In this document: piece after piece, positions 54,370 to 63,328 of the stretch
How the letters are laid out: each line of letters opens with the position of its first letter
How positions within the stretch are numbered: the first letter of the stretch is position 1
Origin: JAXLWB01 sp046328715
GTDB taxonomy: Bacteria > Chloroflexota > Anaerolineae > Caldilineales > Caldilineaceae
Direction: 5' to 3'
DNA length: 64,000 nt
NCBI GenBank assembly: GCA_046328715.1
Contig: JAXLWB010000012.1
Span: 62,001-126,000, forward strand
Made by a program: the position numbers and the translations under genes
The notes under the pieces: model-generated
The model's database searches: none
What the model saw: only the letters and a program-made list of their open reading frames with translations
Told to the model about the DNA's origin: nothing

Positions 54370-56934
54370 CTAGAACCAAACTCTAGGTTTGGCTGGATCA
54401 TCTTCGCCACCACCGCCGACGATGCGTGGTTTGCCGTTGCTGTCGCCACGACCGTAATCGAGCACTTCGCGGCCCTGTGCACCACCAGGGTCAGGACCCA
54501 AGATGCGCGCCTCTTCCAGTTGCTCGACGATGCGGGTGGCTCGGTTGTAGCCGATGCGCAATTCGCGCTGCAACAAGCTGATCGAGCCACGACCCGCCTC
54601 GCGTACCACTCGCGCTGCATCCTCAAAGAGTGGGTCGCGACCATCTTCCACCTTCATCTGCTTGACTTGCTCCAGGAGTGGAATCTGATCATACTCTGTG
54701 GGGGGGACAGGAGTAGGATCGGGCAGAGAAGGTGAGGCATTTTTCGCTTCACCACTTAGAGGCTGTGCGGATTCAGTGGTTGCGCTCGCATCAAGATTGA
54801 TGCCTTCCCAGGGAGCACCATTCGCCCCCTCCAACATGCGAATGCCCTTCCAATAGCGCACGATGCGGTTGATCTCATCATCGCTCAGCCAGGTTCCCTG
54901 GAGACGTTCCAGTTTGCTTGCGTCGGGGGCCATAAAGAGCATGTCTCCACGGCCTAATAGACGATCCGCACCTGGGACATCGAGGATAACGCGGCTGTCA
55001 GTCTGGCTGGTGACGGCAAAGGCGATACGGGCCGGGAAGTTGGCCTTGATCAAGCCAGTGATGACATCGACCGAGGGACGCTGGGTGGCGATGATCAAAT
55101 GGATACCAATGGCACGCGCCATTTGTGCCAGACGGCAGATGTGCTTTTCCACTTCTTCGGGTGCAGCCATCATCAAGTCGGCCATCTCATCAACGATTAC
55201 GACGATATAGGGTAGCTTCTTCTCGTTGCGTTTGGCCAGATATTCGTTGTAGCGGATGATATCGCGTGCGCCGACCTTACTACAGAGCGAATAGCGCCGC
55301 TCCATCTCCTTGACCGCCCAGAAGAGCACCTGCGCCGCCTTGTCCACTTCCGTCACCACCGGGCTGAGCAGATGGGGGATACCATTATAGACGCTCAACT
55401 CCACCATCTTGGGATCGACCATCAGAAAGCGCAGGTCGTCTGGCGTCATGGTCAGGAGCAGGCAGGAGATGATACTGTTGACACAGACCGACTTACCGGA
55501 GCCGGTAGCACCCGCAATCAACAGGTGGGGCATACGCGCCAGGTCAGAGCAGATCGATTGGCCTTTGACATCCTCGCCCAAGGCAATGCGCAGCCGGCCC
55601 TTGACATTTGTGAAGGTCTCACTTTCCATCAGTTCTTTGAGGCCGACGACGTTGCTCTCCTGGTTAGGCACCTCAATGCCTACGTAGCTGGTACCCGGGA
55701 TAGGGGCTTCGATACGCACCGAAGGAGCCGCCAGCGCCAAGGCCAAGTCATTGGAAAGGGAAGCGATCTTGGCCACTTTGACCTTGATACGTTGCTGTTC
55801 ACCCTTGATGTTACGCTCTGTGTAGCCAGGCTTGATCAGATATTGCGTGACCGATGGCCCTTTATACGCACCCTCAAAGTCGGCGGGGACGCCAAAGAGT
55901 TCCAACGTCTCCTGGATCAAACGTCCCTGTTGACGGATGCGCTCATCACTTTCGGTGCGACGATCCCAGTTTTGGAGCATCTCCTCAAGTTTGGGCAAGC
56001 GCCATTCTTTGGCAGGTCCGCTCTGTTGGCCGACGGTAAAACTTTCACCGATGATGCGCGGCTGCTTTTCGCCTTCATTTTTGAGGGGTGTGGTGGTTGT
56101 GCGTACAGTGCCATTGCCTGCGACCTGCTCGGCAGCCTGTGCAGGCGTCGCAACATAACGTGAGACCGGCTGATTAACGGGCGGCTCGGCGGGGACGAAT
56201 GGCGCAGGATGGTCCGGAAATTCTTCGATCTCCGGTGCTTTTTTAGCGGGCAACCAACCCAGCCAGCGCTCGCGCAGCCGAACCCACCAAGGAAGCTCTC
56301 CCGACGGAAGTGGCAAGGCAGGCTGGATGGTGGGCCGGCTCAGAATCGGCTCATAGCGACGCTGTTGCATCCAGGCCGAAACCGCCAAATAGGCAATAGC
56401 GCTGGCATTGATCAGCCATTGATCGGTGAGAAAGATGACACCAGCGACGATCAAGAAAAGTACAATGCCCCAGGCTCCAATAATCGTCAGAGCATCTTGC
56501 AAGGCAGTAGCGACCCACAGACCGATCGTTCCTCCTGCCTCGCCCTGAGCAGCCAAGATCGAACGCGCTTCGACCGGGAAAAAGAGCGTAGCTGCCGTGA
56601 CATAGGCCAACATCAGTACGACAGTACCCACTGGTCGCATCCAGGGCAGATCGGGCAACTTCTCAATCGCCCGCAGCACAATCGCCAGCCCCAATCCACC
56701 GGCGGCTATTGGAAAGAGCCAAGCCCCGCTACCCAGAAATGAACGCAAAAGATCGATCCACGCTCCGGTGATGGCACCACGGCTGCCAGTTGCCAAGCTC
56801 AAGAGGGTAAAGGCGGCAGTGAGCACCAACAGTAACCCAATCACCTCGGCGCGTTGAAGCCCATCGAGAAACATATCGATGACGGAGTGGGCGGGTGGCG
56901 ACTTGGATGATGACGTCGGTTTCTTGCTAGCCAT
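54370..56934 (-). CDS. ftsK: DNA translocase FtsK/SpoIIIE
   Basis: An 854-aa divisome-linked DNA pump that moves chromosome ends through the septum. Four N-terminal helices occupy ~25-190, then a linker to ~260. The motor has Walker A AGATGSGKS (~473), MVDPKMVELSVYNGIPHLL, Walker B VVIVDEMADLMM and IATQRPSVDVITGLIKANFP. The C-terminal gamma domain (DPLFEDAARVVREAGRGSISLLQREL...) reads directional KOPS-like sites. ATG 56934 is the best start; the frame extends to a TTG at 56952. A promoter lies ~30 bases upstream and there is no obvious Shine-Dalgarno. Confidence 0.95.
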   Translation of the reverse strand: MASKKPTSSSKSPPAHSVIDMFLDGLQRAEVIGLLLVLTAAFTLLSLATGSRGAITGAWIDLLRSFLGSGAWLFPIAAGGLGLAIVLRAIEKLPDLPWMRPVGTVVLMLAYVTAATLFFPVEARSILAAQGEAGGTIGLWVATALQDALTIIGAWGIVLFLIVAGVIFLTDQWLINASAIAYLAVSAWMQQRRYEPILSRPTIQPALPLPSGELPWWVRLRERWLGWLPAKKAPEIEEFPDHPAPFVPAEPPVNQPVSRYVATPAQAAEQVAGNGTVRTTTTPLKNEGEKQPRIIGESFTVGQQSGPAKEWRLPKLEEMLQNWDRRTESDERIRQQGRLIQETLELFGVPADFEGAYKGPSVTQYLIKPGYTERNIKGEQQRIKVKVAKIASLSNDLALALAAPSVRIEAPIPGTSYVGIEVPNQESNVVGLKELMESETFTNVKGRLRIALGEDVKGQSICSDLARMPHLLIAGATGSGKSVCVNSIISCLLLTMTPDDLRFLMVDPKMVELSVYNGIPHLLSPVVTEVDKAAQVLFWAVKEMERRYSLCSKVGARDIIRYNEYLAKRNEKKLPYIVVIVDEMADLMMAAPEEVEKHICRLAQMARAIGIHLIIATQRPSVDVITGLIKANFPARIAFAVTSQTDSRVILDVPGADRLLGRGDMLFMAPDASKLERLQGTWLSDDEINRIVRYWKGIRMLEGANGAPWEGINLDASATTESAQPLSGEAKNASPSLPDPTPVPPTEYDQIPLLEQVKQMKVEDGRDPLFEDAARVVREAGRGSISLLQRELRIGYNRATRIVEQLEEARILGPDPGGAQGREVLDYGRGDSNGKPRIVGGGGEDDPAKPRVWF

Positions 56935-56963
56935 AGTTTCGTTCACGAACAAATGTTCCGTGA

Positions 56964-56992
56964 ATTATATCATCGACAGACGGGTAAATCAA
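56964..56992 (-). promoter_or_regulatory. ftsK promoter
   Basis: Minus strand: TTGATT (56987-56992), a 17-bp spacer and TATAAT (56964-56969). The predicted start is near 56957, leaving a leader of about 23 nt. Confidence 0.6.
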
Positions 56993-57094
56993 GATAAATC
57001 GCTTACACATCGCCGCATCAGGGACCACCCTTAATCACAATGATCTTCCGCGCTTCATGCCTGTAACAGCTATTTTCGCCCAGACCAGTACCAA

Positions 57095-57123
57095 TTGACA
57101 GCCTAGTTGAAAGTCCCTATACT
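57095..57123 (+). promoter_or_regulatory. Promoter of the methyltransferase gene
   Basis: TTGACA (57095-57100), a 17-bp spacer and TATACT (57118-57123). The predicted start is near 57130, about 64 bases before the ATG. Confidence 0.65.
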
Positions 57124-57193
57124 TGACAACAGATAAGAAAATCGAAGGCTAAATTTCAAGACCCGTGCAAAGTGTCGGCACCAAAGAGCGAAC

Positions 57194-58213
57194 ATGGAAA
57201 TCAACACGGTATTTGAGATCATCAAGAAGAAGCAACTGATTCCGTTGATCAGGTTGTATGGGCTGTTTACGCCGTTTTACCGGTTGGGTTACATCGCAGC
57301 ACTGGTCGACAATGGCTATTTTCACCTGTTAGCAAAAAAGCCGCTCGCCCTCGATGAATTGATGTCAACGATGGGCATTGAACCAGAACAATCTGCGAGC
57401 CTACAAGCCTGGCTGCAAGTCGGTGTCCGGCTGCACGAAATCAGCAGCAAGAACGGAAAGTTTGGCTTGGATGGCATTTCAAAACAACTGGCGAAACTCA
57501 GTGAAAATGATGCCTATTTGGCGATTACCCAAGAAGTAGCCATCTTGCATCACAACCTGATCCTCAAGACACCAGCCCAACTCAAGAGCGGCAAGAAGTG
57601 GAGTATGAGTGACCAGGACGGCGAGATGATTGCCCGCTCCTCGCGCATTTTAGAGCCGCTTCAAAACGAAGTGATCCATACGCTATATCCAAAGTTAGGT
57701 CCGATTCGTTTACTGGAGGTAGGCTGCGGGTCAGGCATCTATATCAAACAGGCAGCCATCAGCAATCCGCAACTCACTGCTGTCGGACTGGAATTGCAGG
57801 CACCGGTTGCGGCTATGGCGCGCCAGAATATGGAAACATGGAGATTACAGGAGCGCGTCACTATCGAAGTCGGCGACGTACGAGCGAAGAGCTTTGCTGA
57901 CCGCTTTGATCTCGTGACCTCCTACAACAATATCTACTACTTCCCGGTGGCGGAAAGAATCGAGTTGCTGAAGCATCTGAAGGGTCTCCTCAAGCCAGGC
58001 GGATCACTTTTCTTAACCACCGGCTGCCAAGGTGGAAGCCTGGCCATGGAATTGCTCAATTTGTGGGGCGCAACCACGCAGGGCTGTGACAGGCTACCTG
58101 ATGCAGATGAAATGGTCGCGCAATTGGAAAGCGCCGGCTTCGTCAATGTCACGAAGAAGAGCCTACTGCCTGGCGATGCGTTTTACGTCTTCATTGGTAC
58201 TGGACCCAGCTAA
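57194..58213 (+). CDS. SAM-dependent methyltransferase with N-terminal helical domain
   Basis: A 339-aa protein. The C-terminal class I methyltransferase fold has motif I LLEVGCGSGIYIKQA (~177), the acidic GLELQ at the end of strand 2, VEVGDV-like residues and LLKPGGSLFLTTG. The N-terminal ~150 residues are mostly helical (YRLGYIAALVDNGYF, PLALDELMSTMGIEP) like the winged-helix dimer domain of small-molecule O-methyltransferases. It probably methylates a small metabolite; the acceptor is unknown. The Shine-Dalgarno is weak. A small NTF2-like gene follows after 50 bp. Confidence 0.85.
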   Translation: MEINTVFEIIKKKQLIPLIRLYGLFTPFYRLGYIAALVDNGYFHLLAKKPLALDELMSTMGIEPEQSASLQAWLQVGVRLHEISSKNGKFGLDGISKQLAKLSENDAYLAITQEVAILHHNLILKTPAQLKSGKKWSMSDQDGEMIARSSRILEPLQNEVIHTLYPKLGPIRLLEVGCGSGIYIKQAAISNPQLTAVGLELQAPVAAMARQNMETWRLQERVTIEVGDVRAKSFADRFDLVTSYNNIYYFPVAERIELLKHLKGLLKPGGSLFLTTGCQGGSLAMELLNLWGATTQGCDRLPDADEMVAQLESAGFVNVTKKSLLPGDAFYVFIGTGPS

Positions 58214-58263
58214 ACTCCAGCGCCACAATCAGTTCCGACCGTAAAGCACACTATCTACATACA

Positions 58264-58671
58264 ATGACCGAATCTTTGCGTAGTGAGATGTCGCTGTTGT
58301 CCACACTGCGCCAACTAGAGTGTGAACTGCATCAGCCCCAATGCAGAAGGGATCGAGCCCGTTTGCTCCAGTTGCTGGCTCCTGACTTCCAAGAGTTTGG
58401 TCGATCCGGAACTTCGTACACGCGCAAGGAAATCCTGGACCTACTGCCAGAAGAATCGGAGCCAGCCCAGATCCACGCCCAAGGCTTTGCGATAAACCAA
58501 CTTGTCGATACCGTCGTTTTGCTCACCTATCGGTCGGCGCAAATCAACAGTGAGGGCGAATTGTCGCGTCACACCAACCGCGCATCGATCTGGAGGCACA
58601 CTGATTCAGGTTGGCAAATGGTATTTCATCAAGGTACTCCTACCGAACCTTTTAAGCGACCAGCAGATTGA
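58264..58671 (+). CDS. NTF2-like DUF4440-type protein
   Basis: A 135-aa protein with a cone-shaped NTF2-like pattern: LRQLECELHQPQCRRDRARLLQLLAPDFQEFGRSG, TRKEILDLLP, LTYRSAQ and the closing ASIWRHTDSGWQMVFHQGTP. These small domains bind or act on small molecules; many are of unknown function. It may be co-transcribed with the preceding methyltransferase. Confidence 0.8.
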   Translation: MTESLRSEMSLLSTLRQLECELHQPQCRRDRARLLQLLAPDFQEFGRSGTSYTRKEILDLLPEESEPAQIHAQGFAINQLVDTVVLLTYRSAQINSEGELSRHTNRASIWRHTDSGWQMVFHQGTPTEPFKRPAD

Positions 58672-58713
58672 CAACTCTAGCTGGTACCACAAACCCTTCG
58701 TCATTCGCTTTTG

Positions 58714-58722
58714 TGCTATACT
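58714..58722 (+). promoter_or_regulatory. Extended -10 promoter before the DUF1905 gene
   Basis: TGCTATACT gives an extended -10 (TATACT at 58717-58722) ending 7 bases before the ATG at 58730. No -35 box is evident. A leaderless message is likely. Confidence 0.5.
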
Positions 58723-58729
58723 ACCCCGC

Positions 58730-59014
58730 ATGAACATCGAATTCAGTGGTAAGATTTGGTTTTGGAAAGGCCCCGCTCCCTGGTTCTTTGTGACTATTCC
58801 ACCACAGCCAAGCAGCGACATCAAGGCGATCTCATCTCATGTGACCTATGGCTGGGGCGTGATCCCGGTCCATGTCCAAATCGGCAAAAGCAAGTGGCAG
58901 ACCTCCTTGTTTCCCAAAGATGGCAGCTACCTTGTGCCGATCAAAGCCAGCGTCCGCAAAGCTGAGAAAATTGAGGAAGGGGATGACGTGACGATCCAAC
59001 TCAAAGTTGGGTGA
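58730..59014 (+). CDS. DUF1905 domain protein
   Basis: A 94-aa small beta-barrel-like protein. IEFSGKIWFWKGPAPWFFVTIPP, WGVIPVHVQIGKSKWQTSLFPKDGSYLVPIKASVRKAE and EEGDDVTIQLKVG match DUF1905 over its full length. Function is unknown. The longer open frame starting at 58502 lies in the previous gene in another frame and is not used. Confidence 0.85.
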   Translation: MNIEFSGKIWFWKGPAPWFFVTIPPQPSSDIKAISSHVTYGWGVIPVHVQIGKSKWQTSLFPKDGSYLVPIKASVRKAEKIEEGDDVTIQLKVG

Positions 59015-59020
59015 GTATTC

Positions 59021-59088
59021 AGTCAGAAGTCACTGGTCAGAAGTCAGTAGTCAGTAAAACATTGTGACTGATGACTGATGACTTCTAA
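59021..59088. repeat. Heptamer-word inverted repeat (GTCAGAA/GTCAGTA)
   Basis: GTCAGAA GTCACTG GTCAGAA GTCAGTA GTCAGTA runs with an exact 7-bp step, then the complement TGACTGATGACTGATGACTT. It lies between the DUF1905 and DinB-like genes. Confidence 0.65.
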
Positions 59089-59112
59089 CTATCGAGACAA
59101 GGGGAAACAACG

Positions 59113-59634
59113 ATGAACATCATCAGCAGCGAGATGTTGTGGCGTCAATTTGCGGCAGCCATCGACACGGTGGGCAATGCGCTGCGCGATTGCCCGGATG
59201 AACTGTGGGAAAAGCAACTGTGGCCAGACGAGCCAGAGCAATGGGTTGCTAAGGGCTTCTCGAAATTTTGGTATCAAGGCTACCACACACTCTTCTGGCT
59301 GGACCTCTACCTGACCGGAGCAGAAGAAGGCTTTGCTCCGCCAGCCCCCTTTGACCTAGTTGAGATGCAAGCCAACGAAACCCTACCACGCACTTACAGC
59401 CGCCAAGAACTACTGGGCTATCTGGCAACGTGCCGCCAACGATGTCAGGAGACGATCTTCGCGCTGTCAAGTGAGCAAGCAAATCGGATCTGCCAGTTTG
59501 CCTGGGGCGAGGTGCCTTTTGCCGAGTTGCTACTATACACGCTACGCCATGTGCAAGAGCATGCCGGTCAGTTGAACATGTTCCTCGGACAGCATGCCAG
59601 AACAACCACTACTTGGATATCTCAAGCGCAGTAA
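59113..59634 (+). CDS. DinB-like metal-binding protein
   Basis: A 173-aa four-helix-bundle protein of the DinB/DUF664 superfamily. The metal-binding His pattern appears as YQGYHTLFWLDLYL (~57) and the C-terminal TLRHVQEHAGQLNMFLGQ. Members bind nickel or zinc and include thiol transferases (bacillithiol/mycothiol-type). AAGGGGAAACAACG precedes the ATG. Confidence 0.85.
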   Translation: MNIISSEMLWRQFAAAIDTVGNALRDCPDELWEKQLWPDEPEQWVAKGFSKFWYQGYHTLFWLDLYLTGAEEGFAPPAPFDLVEMQANETLPRTYSRQELLGYLATCRQRCQETIFALSSEQANRICQFAWGEVPFAELLLYTLRHVQEHAGQLNMFLGQHARTTTTWISQAQ

Positions 59635-59724
59635 AGGCTGATAGGGTGACAAGGTAAAGTGTCATTGCCTTGTCCCTTTACCATGCCTGTCATTAATCCC
59701 TAATTATTCCATCACAACCACATT

Positions 59725-59833
59725 GGACTTACGCAAGACGAGCAAATCAAGACCTCTGGGAGGTGAGCGGCGAGTCATTGTCAAAGCGAGTTTCACCTGC
59801 CCATCTCCCGGAGGTCGGGTCTTGCGTAAGTCC
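59725..59833. mobile_element. 109-bp MITE-like element with 15-bp perfect terminal inverted repeats
   Basis: Ends GGACTTACGCAAGAC (59725-59739) and GTCTTGCGTAAGTCC (59819-59833). The interior has GGGAGGTGAGCGGCGAG and GCGAGTTTCACCTGCCCATC, matching the hairpin at 8192-8253. No coding capacity. Confidence 0.7.
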
Positions 59834-59892
59834 TACCACATATGCCAGACTGTGAATCACTTCCTGCTACTCTATGGCTCAGCAGCAGGCGA

Positions 59893-59994
59893 TTGACAAG
59901 TTTCTCAATTGTTGCTAGACTTTGTTATAAAGATAAAGTACTTTCAGAATATTACCACCATTTTCTACTTTGCTCTAGCTAGAGCAAAGTAGAA
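59893..59994 (+). promoter_or_regulatory. Toxin-antitoxin promoter and 32-bp perfect palindromic operator
   Basis: TTGACA (59893-59898), a 17-bp spacer and TAGACT (59916-59921). Downstream, a perfect palindrome spans 59963-59994 with centre TTGCTCTAGCTAGAGCAA. It lies just before the antitoxin gene, as expected for autoregulation by the antitoxin. Confidence 0.7.
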
Positions 59995-60007
59995 ATAGGA
60001 GACGATT

Positions 60008-60328
60008 ATGGATAAAGTCATGTCTACTGCGCCGATCAGCGATGTTCATCTTAATCAAAAAGAACTACTGAATCGTATCAACCATGCCCCTGTAGTGCTG
60101 ATGTCTCGTTCGCAGGCTGCCGCAGTATTGGTTAGCGTAGAAGAATGGAATCGAACAGCTCAAGCTCTTGACATCATGCTGGATCTGATTAGAAAGGATC
60201 GTCCCTGGTTTAGCTTACCTCTTTATACGTTGGAGGAAGTTCTGCAAGAGGCAGGCATCACTCGCGATGCAACCGGCGCATTAGTCTTCCCCACAAACCA
60301 ACAAGAACTTCAGAAAGAAATGGTATAA
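60008..60328 (+). CDS. Phd/YefM-type antitoxin
   Basis: A 106-aa protein. STAPISDVHLNQKELLNRINHAPVVLMSRSQAAAVLVSVEEWNRT is the Phd/YefM DNA-binding fold, and the C-terminal half would wrap the toxin. AGGAG lies 5-6 bases before the ATG. Its stop and the toxin start share one base (TAATG). It should repress the operon through the 32-bp palindrome. Confidence 0.82.
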   Translation: MDKVMSTAPISDVHLNQKELLNRINHAPVVLMSRSQAAAVLVSVEEWNRTAQALDIMLDLIRKDRPWFSLPLYTLEEVLQEAGITRDATGALVFPTNQQELQKEMV

Positions 60329-60582
60329 TGCGACCCTGGCGCTGGATCATCAATCAGACTTACAAGCAAATTGTTACGCAGTCGCTACGCTATGGACTCG
60401 AATTATTCAACGCCTTAGATCGTTTGGAACAGACAATTGATGGTTATCCACAGGAAGGGCAATACGTTATTGAAGATGATCATGGTAATATTGTGCGTTG
60501 GCAAGTGGCTGGCTACGAATTGCTCTACGAGCGCAAAATTGATACCATGCATCTGCTTATGGCAAATATTCAGCGTAGCTAA
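60328..60582 (+). CDS. Small toxin of RelE/ParE type (probable)
   Basis: An 84-aa basic-start protein, MRPWRWIINQTYKQIV..., with strands VIEDDHGNIVRWQVAGYELLYER and the end TMHLLMANIQRS. Size, order and 1-bp overlap with the antitoxin fit a RelE/ParE-like ribonuclease or gyrase toxin. The family call rests more on context than on motifs. It is followed after 97 bp by the convergent dehydratase gene. Confidence 0.65.
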   Translation: MRPWRWIINQTYKQIVTQSLRYGLELFNALDRLEQTIDGYPQEGQYVIEDDHGNIVRWQVAGYELLYERKIDTMHLLMANIQRS

Positions 60583-60679
60583 TCGATTACCTAGAGAGTT
60601 TAATTTCCTCACGAGGTTAGGGCACAGACATCTTCCGAAGGTCTTGTTGACCACAGGAGATGCTGTTGTATCATTCCTC

Positions 60680-61858
60680 TCACCAATCCAAGATCGCTCC
60701 ATCATGCGCCCGCGTCCCTAGGGCGTGAATTACTTCTTGCTTGAAGGGATGACGCTTGGCAGCTTCTTCGTTGACCTCAATACCGAGTCCAGGGGCGTCG
60801 GACACCAGCCAGTAGCCATTTTCAGTCTTGAGCGAGTGCTGCACTACGTCCCAACGCCAGGGCACGTCGCTGAGCATATCCTCCTGGATCAGAAAATTGG
60901 GGGTACTCAGCGCAAAGTGAAGGGCGGCGGCATTGGCAACCGGCCCAAGTGGATTGTGCGGAGCCACGCCCATGTAATAAGTTTCCGCCATCGCCGCAAT
61001 CTTCTTGGCTTCCCACAGACCGCCACAATGACAGAGATCGGGTTGGATCACCTGACAAGCTTGCTTCTCGAAGATCTCACGGAACCCAAAGCGAGTGACC
61101 AGCCGTTCGCCGGTGGCAATTGGAACAGGGCTGGCTTTGCGCACTTCGACCATCGCATCAACATTCTCCGGCGGCACCGGTTCCTCGATAAAATAGGGGC
61201 GATAGGGTGCCAGCACCCGACAAAACTCAATGGCATTGGCAACAGCGTGACGTCCGTGACAGTCGATCATGATGTCAACTTCATCGCCCACAGCCAGCCG
61301 CATCGCTTCCATCACCTTTTCGGCATACTTGTAGCTGGCGATCGAGTTGAGCGACTCCGTGGGCGGGGTAATCAGCACTTTGACAGCATTGTAGCCACGG
61401 CTCACCACTTCCAGTGCCAAGTCGACAAAGGCTTTGGCATCATCCTTGAGTTGCGTTTCGTAGACCGACTTCATGTTACCGCCGCCGAGATGGGTGTACA
61501 TACGCACTTTTTCACGCACCGCGCCGCCGAGTAAGTTGTAGACCGGTTGCCCCAGCACCTTGCCCCGAATGTCCCACAGCGCCTGCTCAATGCCGCTGAT
61601 CGCCGACATGCCGATGACGCCAAGCCGCCAGAAAGATTGGCGATACATCTTCTGATAGAGAAATTCAATGCGCTGCGGGTCCTCGCCCAACAACATCGGT
61701 GCGAAGTCCTCCACTGCACCGACAACGGCGCGAGTTTTCCATTCGAGCGATGCCTCGCCCCACCCGTAGAGCCCGGCTTGGTCGGTCTCGATCTTGACAA
61801 AAACCCAGTTGCGCATTTCGGCATTGACCACGAGAGTTTTGATGTTGGTGATCTTCAT
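60680..61858 (-). CDS. Enolase-superfamily sugar-acid dehydratase, galactonate dehydratase-like
   Basis: A 392-aa enzyme. DIMIDCHGRH holds metal Asp and the neighbouring catalytic His (D-x-H, as in DgoD); FIEEPVPPENV and ATGERLVTRF hold the other metal Glu residues; and VAPHNPLGPV carries the second catalytic His. These are the residues of the D-galactonate/mannonate dehydratase group, which removes water to give 2-keto-3-deoxy acids. It lies 99 bp downstream of, and on the same strand as, a uronate-isomerase-like gene, so both probably serve one sugar-acid pathway. The exact stereochemistry cannot be read. Confidence 0.87.
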   Translation of the reverse strand: MKITNIKTLVVNAEMRNWVFVKIETDQAGLYGWGEASLEWKTRAVVGAVEDFAPMLLGEDPQRIEFLYQKMYRQSFWRLGVIGMSAISGIEQALWDIRGKVLGQPVYNLLGGAVREKVRMYTHLGGGNMKSVYETQLKDDAKAFVDLALEVVSRGYNAVKVLITPPTESLNSIASYKYAEKVMEAMRLAVGDEVDIMIDCHGRHAVANAIEFCRVLAPYRPYFIEEPVPPENVDAMVEVRKASPVPIATGERLVTRFGFREIFEKQACQVIQPDLCHCGGLWEAKKIAAMAETYYMGVAPHNPLGPVANAAALHFALSTPNFLIQEDMLSDVPWRWDVVQHSLKTENGYWLVSDAPGLGIEVNEEAAKRHPFKQEVIHALGTRAHDGAILDW

Positions 61859-61957
61859 AAAGTAAACCTATGAACGGTGAATAAACCACGGAATAGACGA
61901 AAATGATGGCTGGTAAATATGTTAAAAAAGGTTGCTGTGTGAAACGTGAACTGCATT

Positions 61958-63280
61958 TTATGATATTTCGGATGTTTCACGCATTTCAGGGTCTAGCTGT
62001 TGCAAAATCGTTTTCTTCTTCTCGGCAACTCGGAAACAATCATATTGATTCTCACGCATGTAGCGAGTAACAAGCGCCATCGCTTCAGACTCGCTTAATA
62101 AACCTTCGTCAATTTCAGCTTGCAGGGTGCGATTCAACCAACGCCGAGTTTGGAGTGCATGGGAAAAACTGCCCGCAGGCCAAAAGGTGTCGCCGCCAAA
62201 GATGAAAAGTTTGTTAGCTGGCACGGCATGGATACACTGGCGCACAAAATGAGAAGAGCTAAAGGGATCAATGCTCCACGCCCAACAGAGATCAACATAG
62301 ACATTCGGATAATGTTTGGCGAGTGCCACCATTTCATCGCTGTAGGGATAGGCGATGTGCATCAATACAAAGCGCGCTTGGGGATAGGAACGCAACAATT
62401 CACTCAAGTTCCCGGCGGGGATACGGTGGACTGGCATGCGACTATGTCCAGCATAATAGCCAGTGTGAATCTTGAAGGGTAAGTCATACTCGATCGCCAA
62501 CTGTACGCCTTGCGCCAGCGACCAATCACCTAGACAAAGACGTTCCTCCTCGCGCATCGTATTCGGGTCATGAAGATAGGCGGCCAAGGCCAGCGCAGCG
62601 TCGCGGTCGCTGCGTGGTTGCCAGAGCAAGGTGCGATTATAGGCATGCTGAGACTTAACGGCGATGGCAACGTTGGCATTACGCACAAAAACTTCCTCCA
62701 TCGCCCGCCGCAAGGAAGCAAGATTGGTTACTTCCACCCCGGTCTCTTGTACCAACTTTGCAAAATCGGCCTGGACGTTGACAAAGCTCATCCAGGAGAT
62801 GTCATAAAAGAAAAAATCAGGGCCGGATGGGTCAATCGAGCAGGGACGTACAAAATCGTCGACTTGGACATGGTCCAGGTTGGCCTTATCGCGTAAAAGC
62901 TGCAGCCGCTGACCAGGTTGGCGATAAGCGGCATGTTTGTCCTGCGCCGCTTCTAGGGCTTCCGGGGTAATCTCTTCGATACCATAGAGTTCACGGGCAA
63001 GAATGCGCACCGCTTCGCCATAACCAGTGTGACGTACCATCTCCCAGGCTTTGCGCACCCCGTTGAAGCGAGCGCGCAGGTCAGGATTTTTGCTATCCAG
63101 CAGCGCATCGACCTCCGCTTGGCTGGCTCCGGCCACCACCAGATCGGCTGGGAGGTAGCTGCTAAAGAGGTTTTGCAGGAGATCGGGGCCATTTTCAACA
63201 TACTCGTTTTCTTTGTGCAGATGTTCGTGGCTGTCACAGAGCGGGGTGTCTTGGATGTGGAGGAATAGGTCAGTAGACAA
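61958..63280 (-). CDS. Amidohydrolase-type TIM barrel related to uronate isomerase
   Basis: A 440-aa metal enzyme. Seen: the first metal site DSHEHLHKENEY, a Lys in AVKSQHAYNRTLLW, His in FKIHTGYYAGHSRMP, His in FVLMHIAYPYSDE and the metal Asp in FIFGGDTFWPAGS. This order resembles uronate isomerases and related COG1904/COG2159-like hydrolases. A TTG start at 63280 is chosen because GAGGAG lies six bases upstream; the frame is open to 63325, in the arm of a hairpin. It likely forms an operon with the dehydratase at 60680 for sugar-acid use. Confidence 0.78.
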   Translation of the reverse strand: MSTDLFLHIQDTPLCDSHEHLHKENEYVENGPDLLQNLFSSYLPADLVVAGASQAEVDALLDSKNPDLRARFNGVRKAWEMVRHTGYGEAVRILARELYGIEEITPEALEAAQDKHAAYRQPGQRLQLLRDKANLDHVQVDDFVRPCSIDPSGPDFFFYDISWMSFVNVQADFAKLVQETGVEVTNLASLRRAMEEVFVRNANVAIAVKSQHAYNRTLLWQPRSDRDAALALAAYLHDPNTMREEERLCLGDWSLAQGVQLAIEYDLPFKIHTGYYAGHSRMPVHRIPAGNLSELLRSYPQARFVLMHIAYPYSDEMVALAKHYPNVYVDLCWAWSIDPFSSSHFVRQCIHAVPANKLFIFGGDTFWPAGSFSHALQTRRWLNRTLQAEIDEGLLSESEAMALVTRYMRENQYDCFRVAEKKKTILQQLDPEMRETSEIS

Positions 63281-63328
63281 GAGTATCTCCTCTTCAGATC
63301 GTTTTTGGAAAACGCTGGGTAGCAAAGT

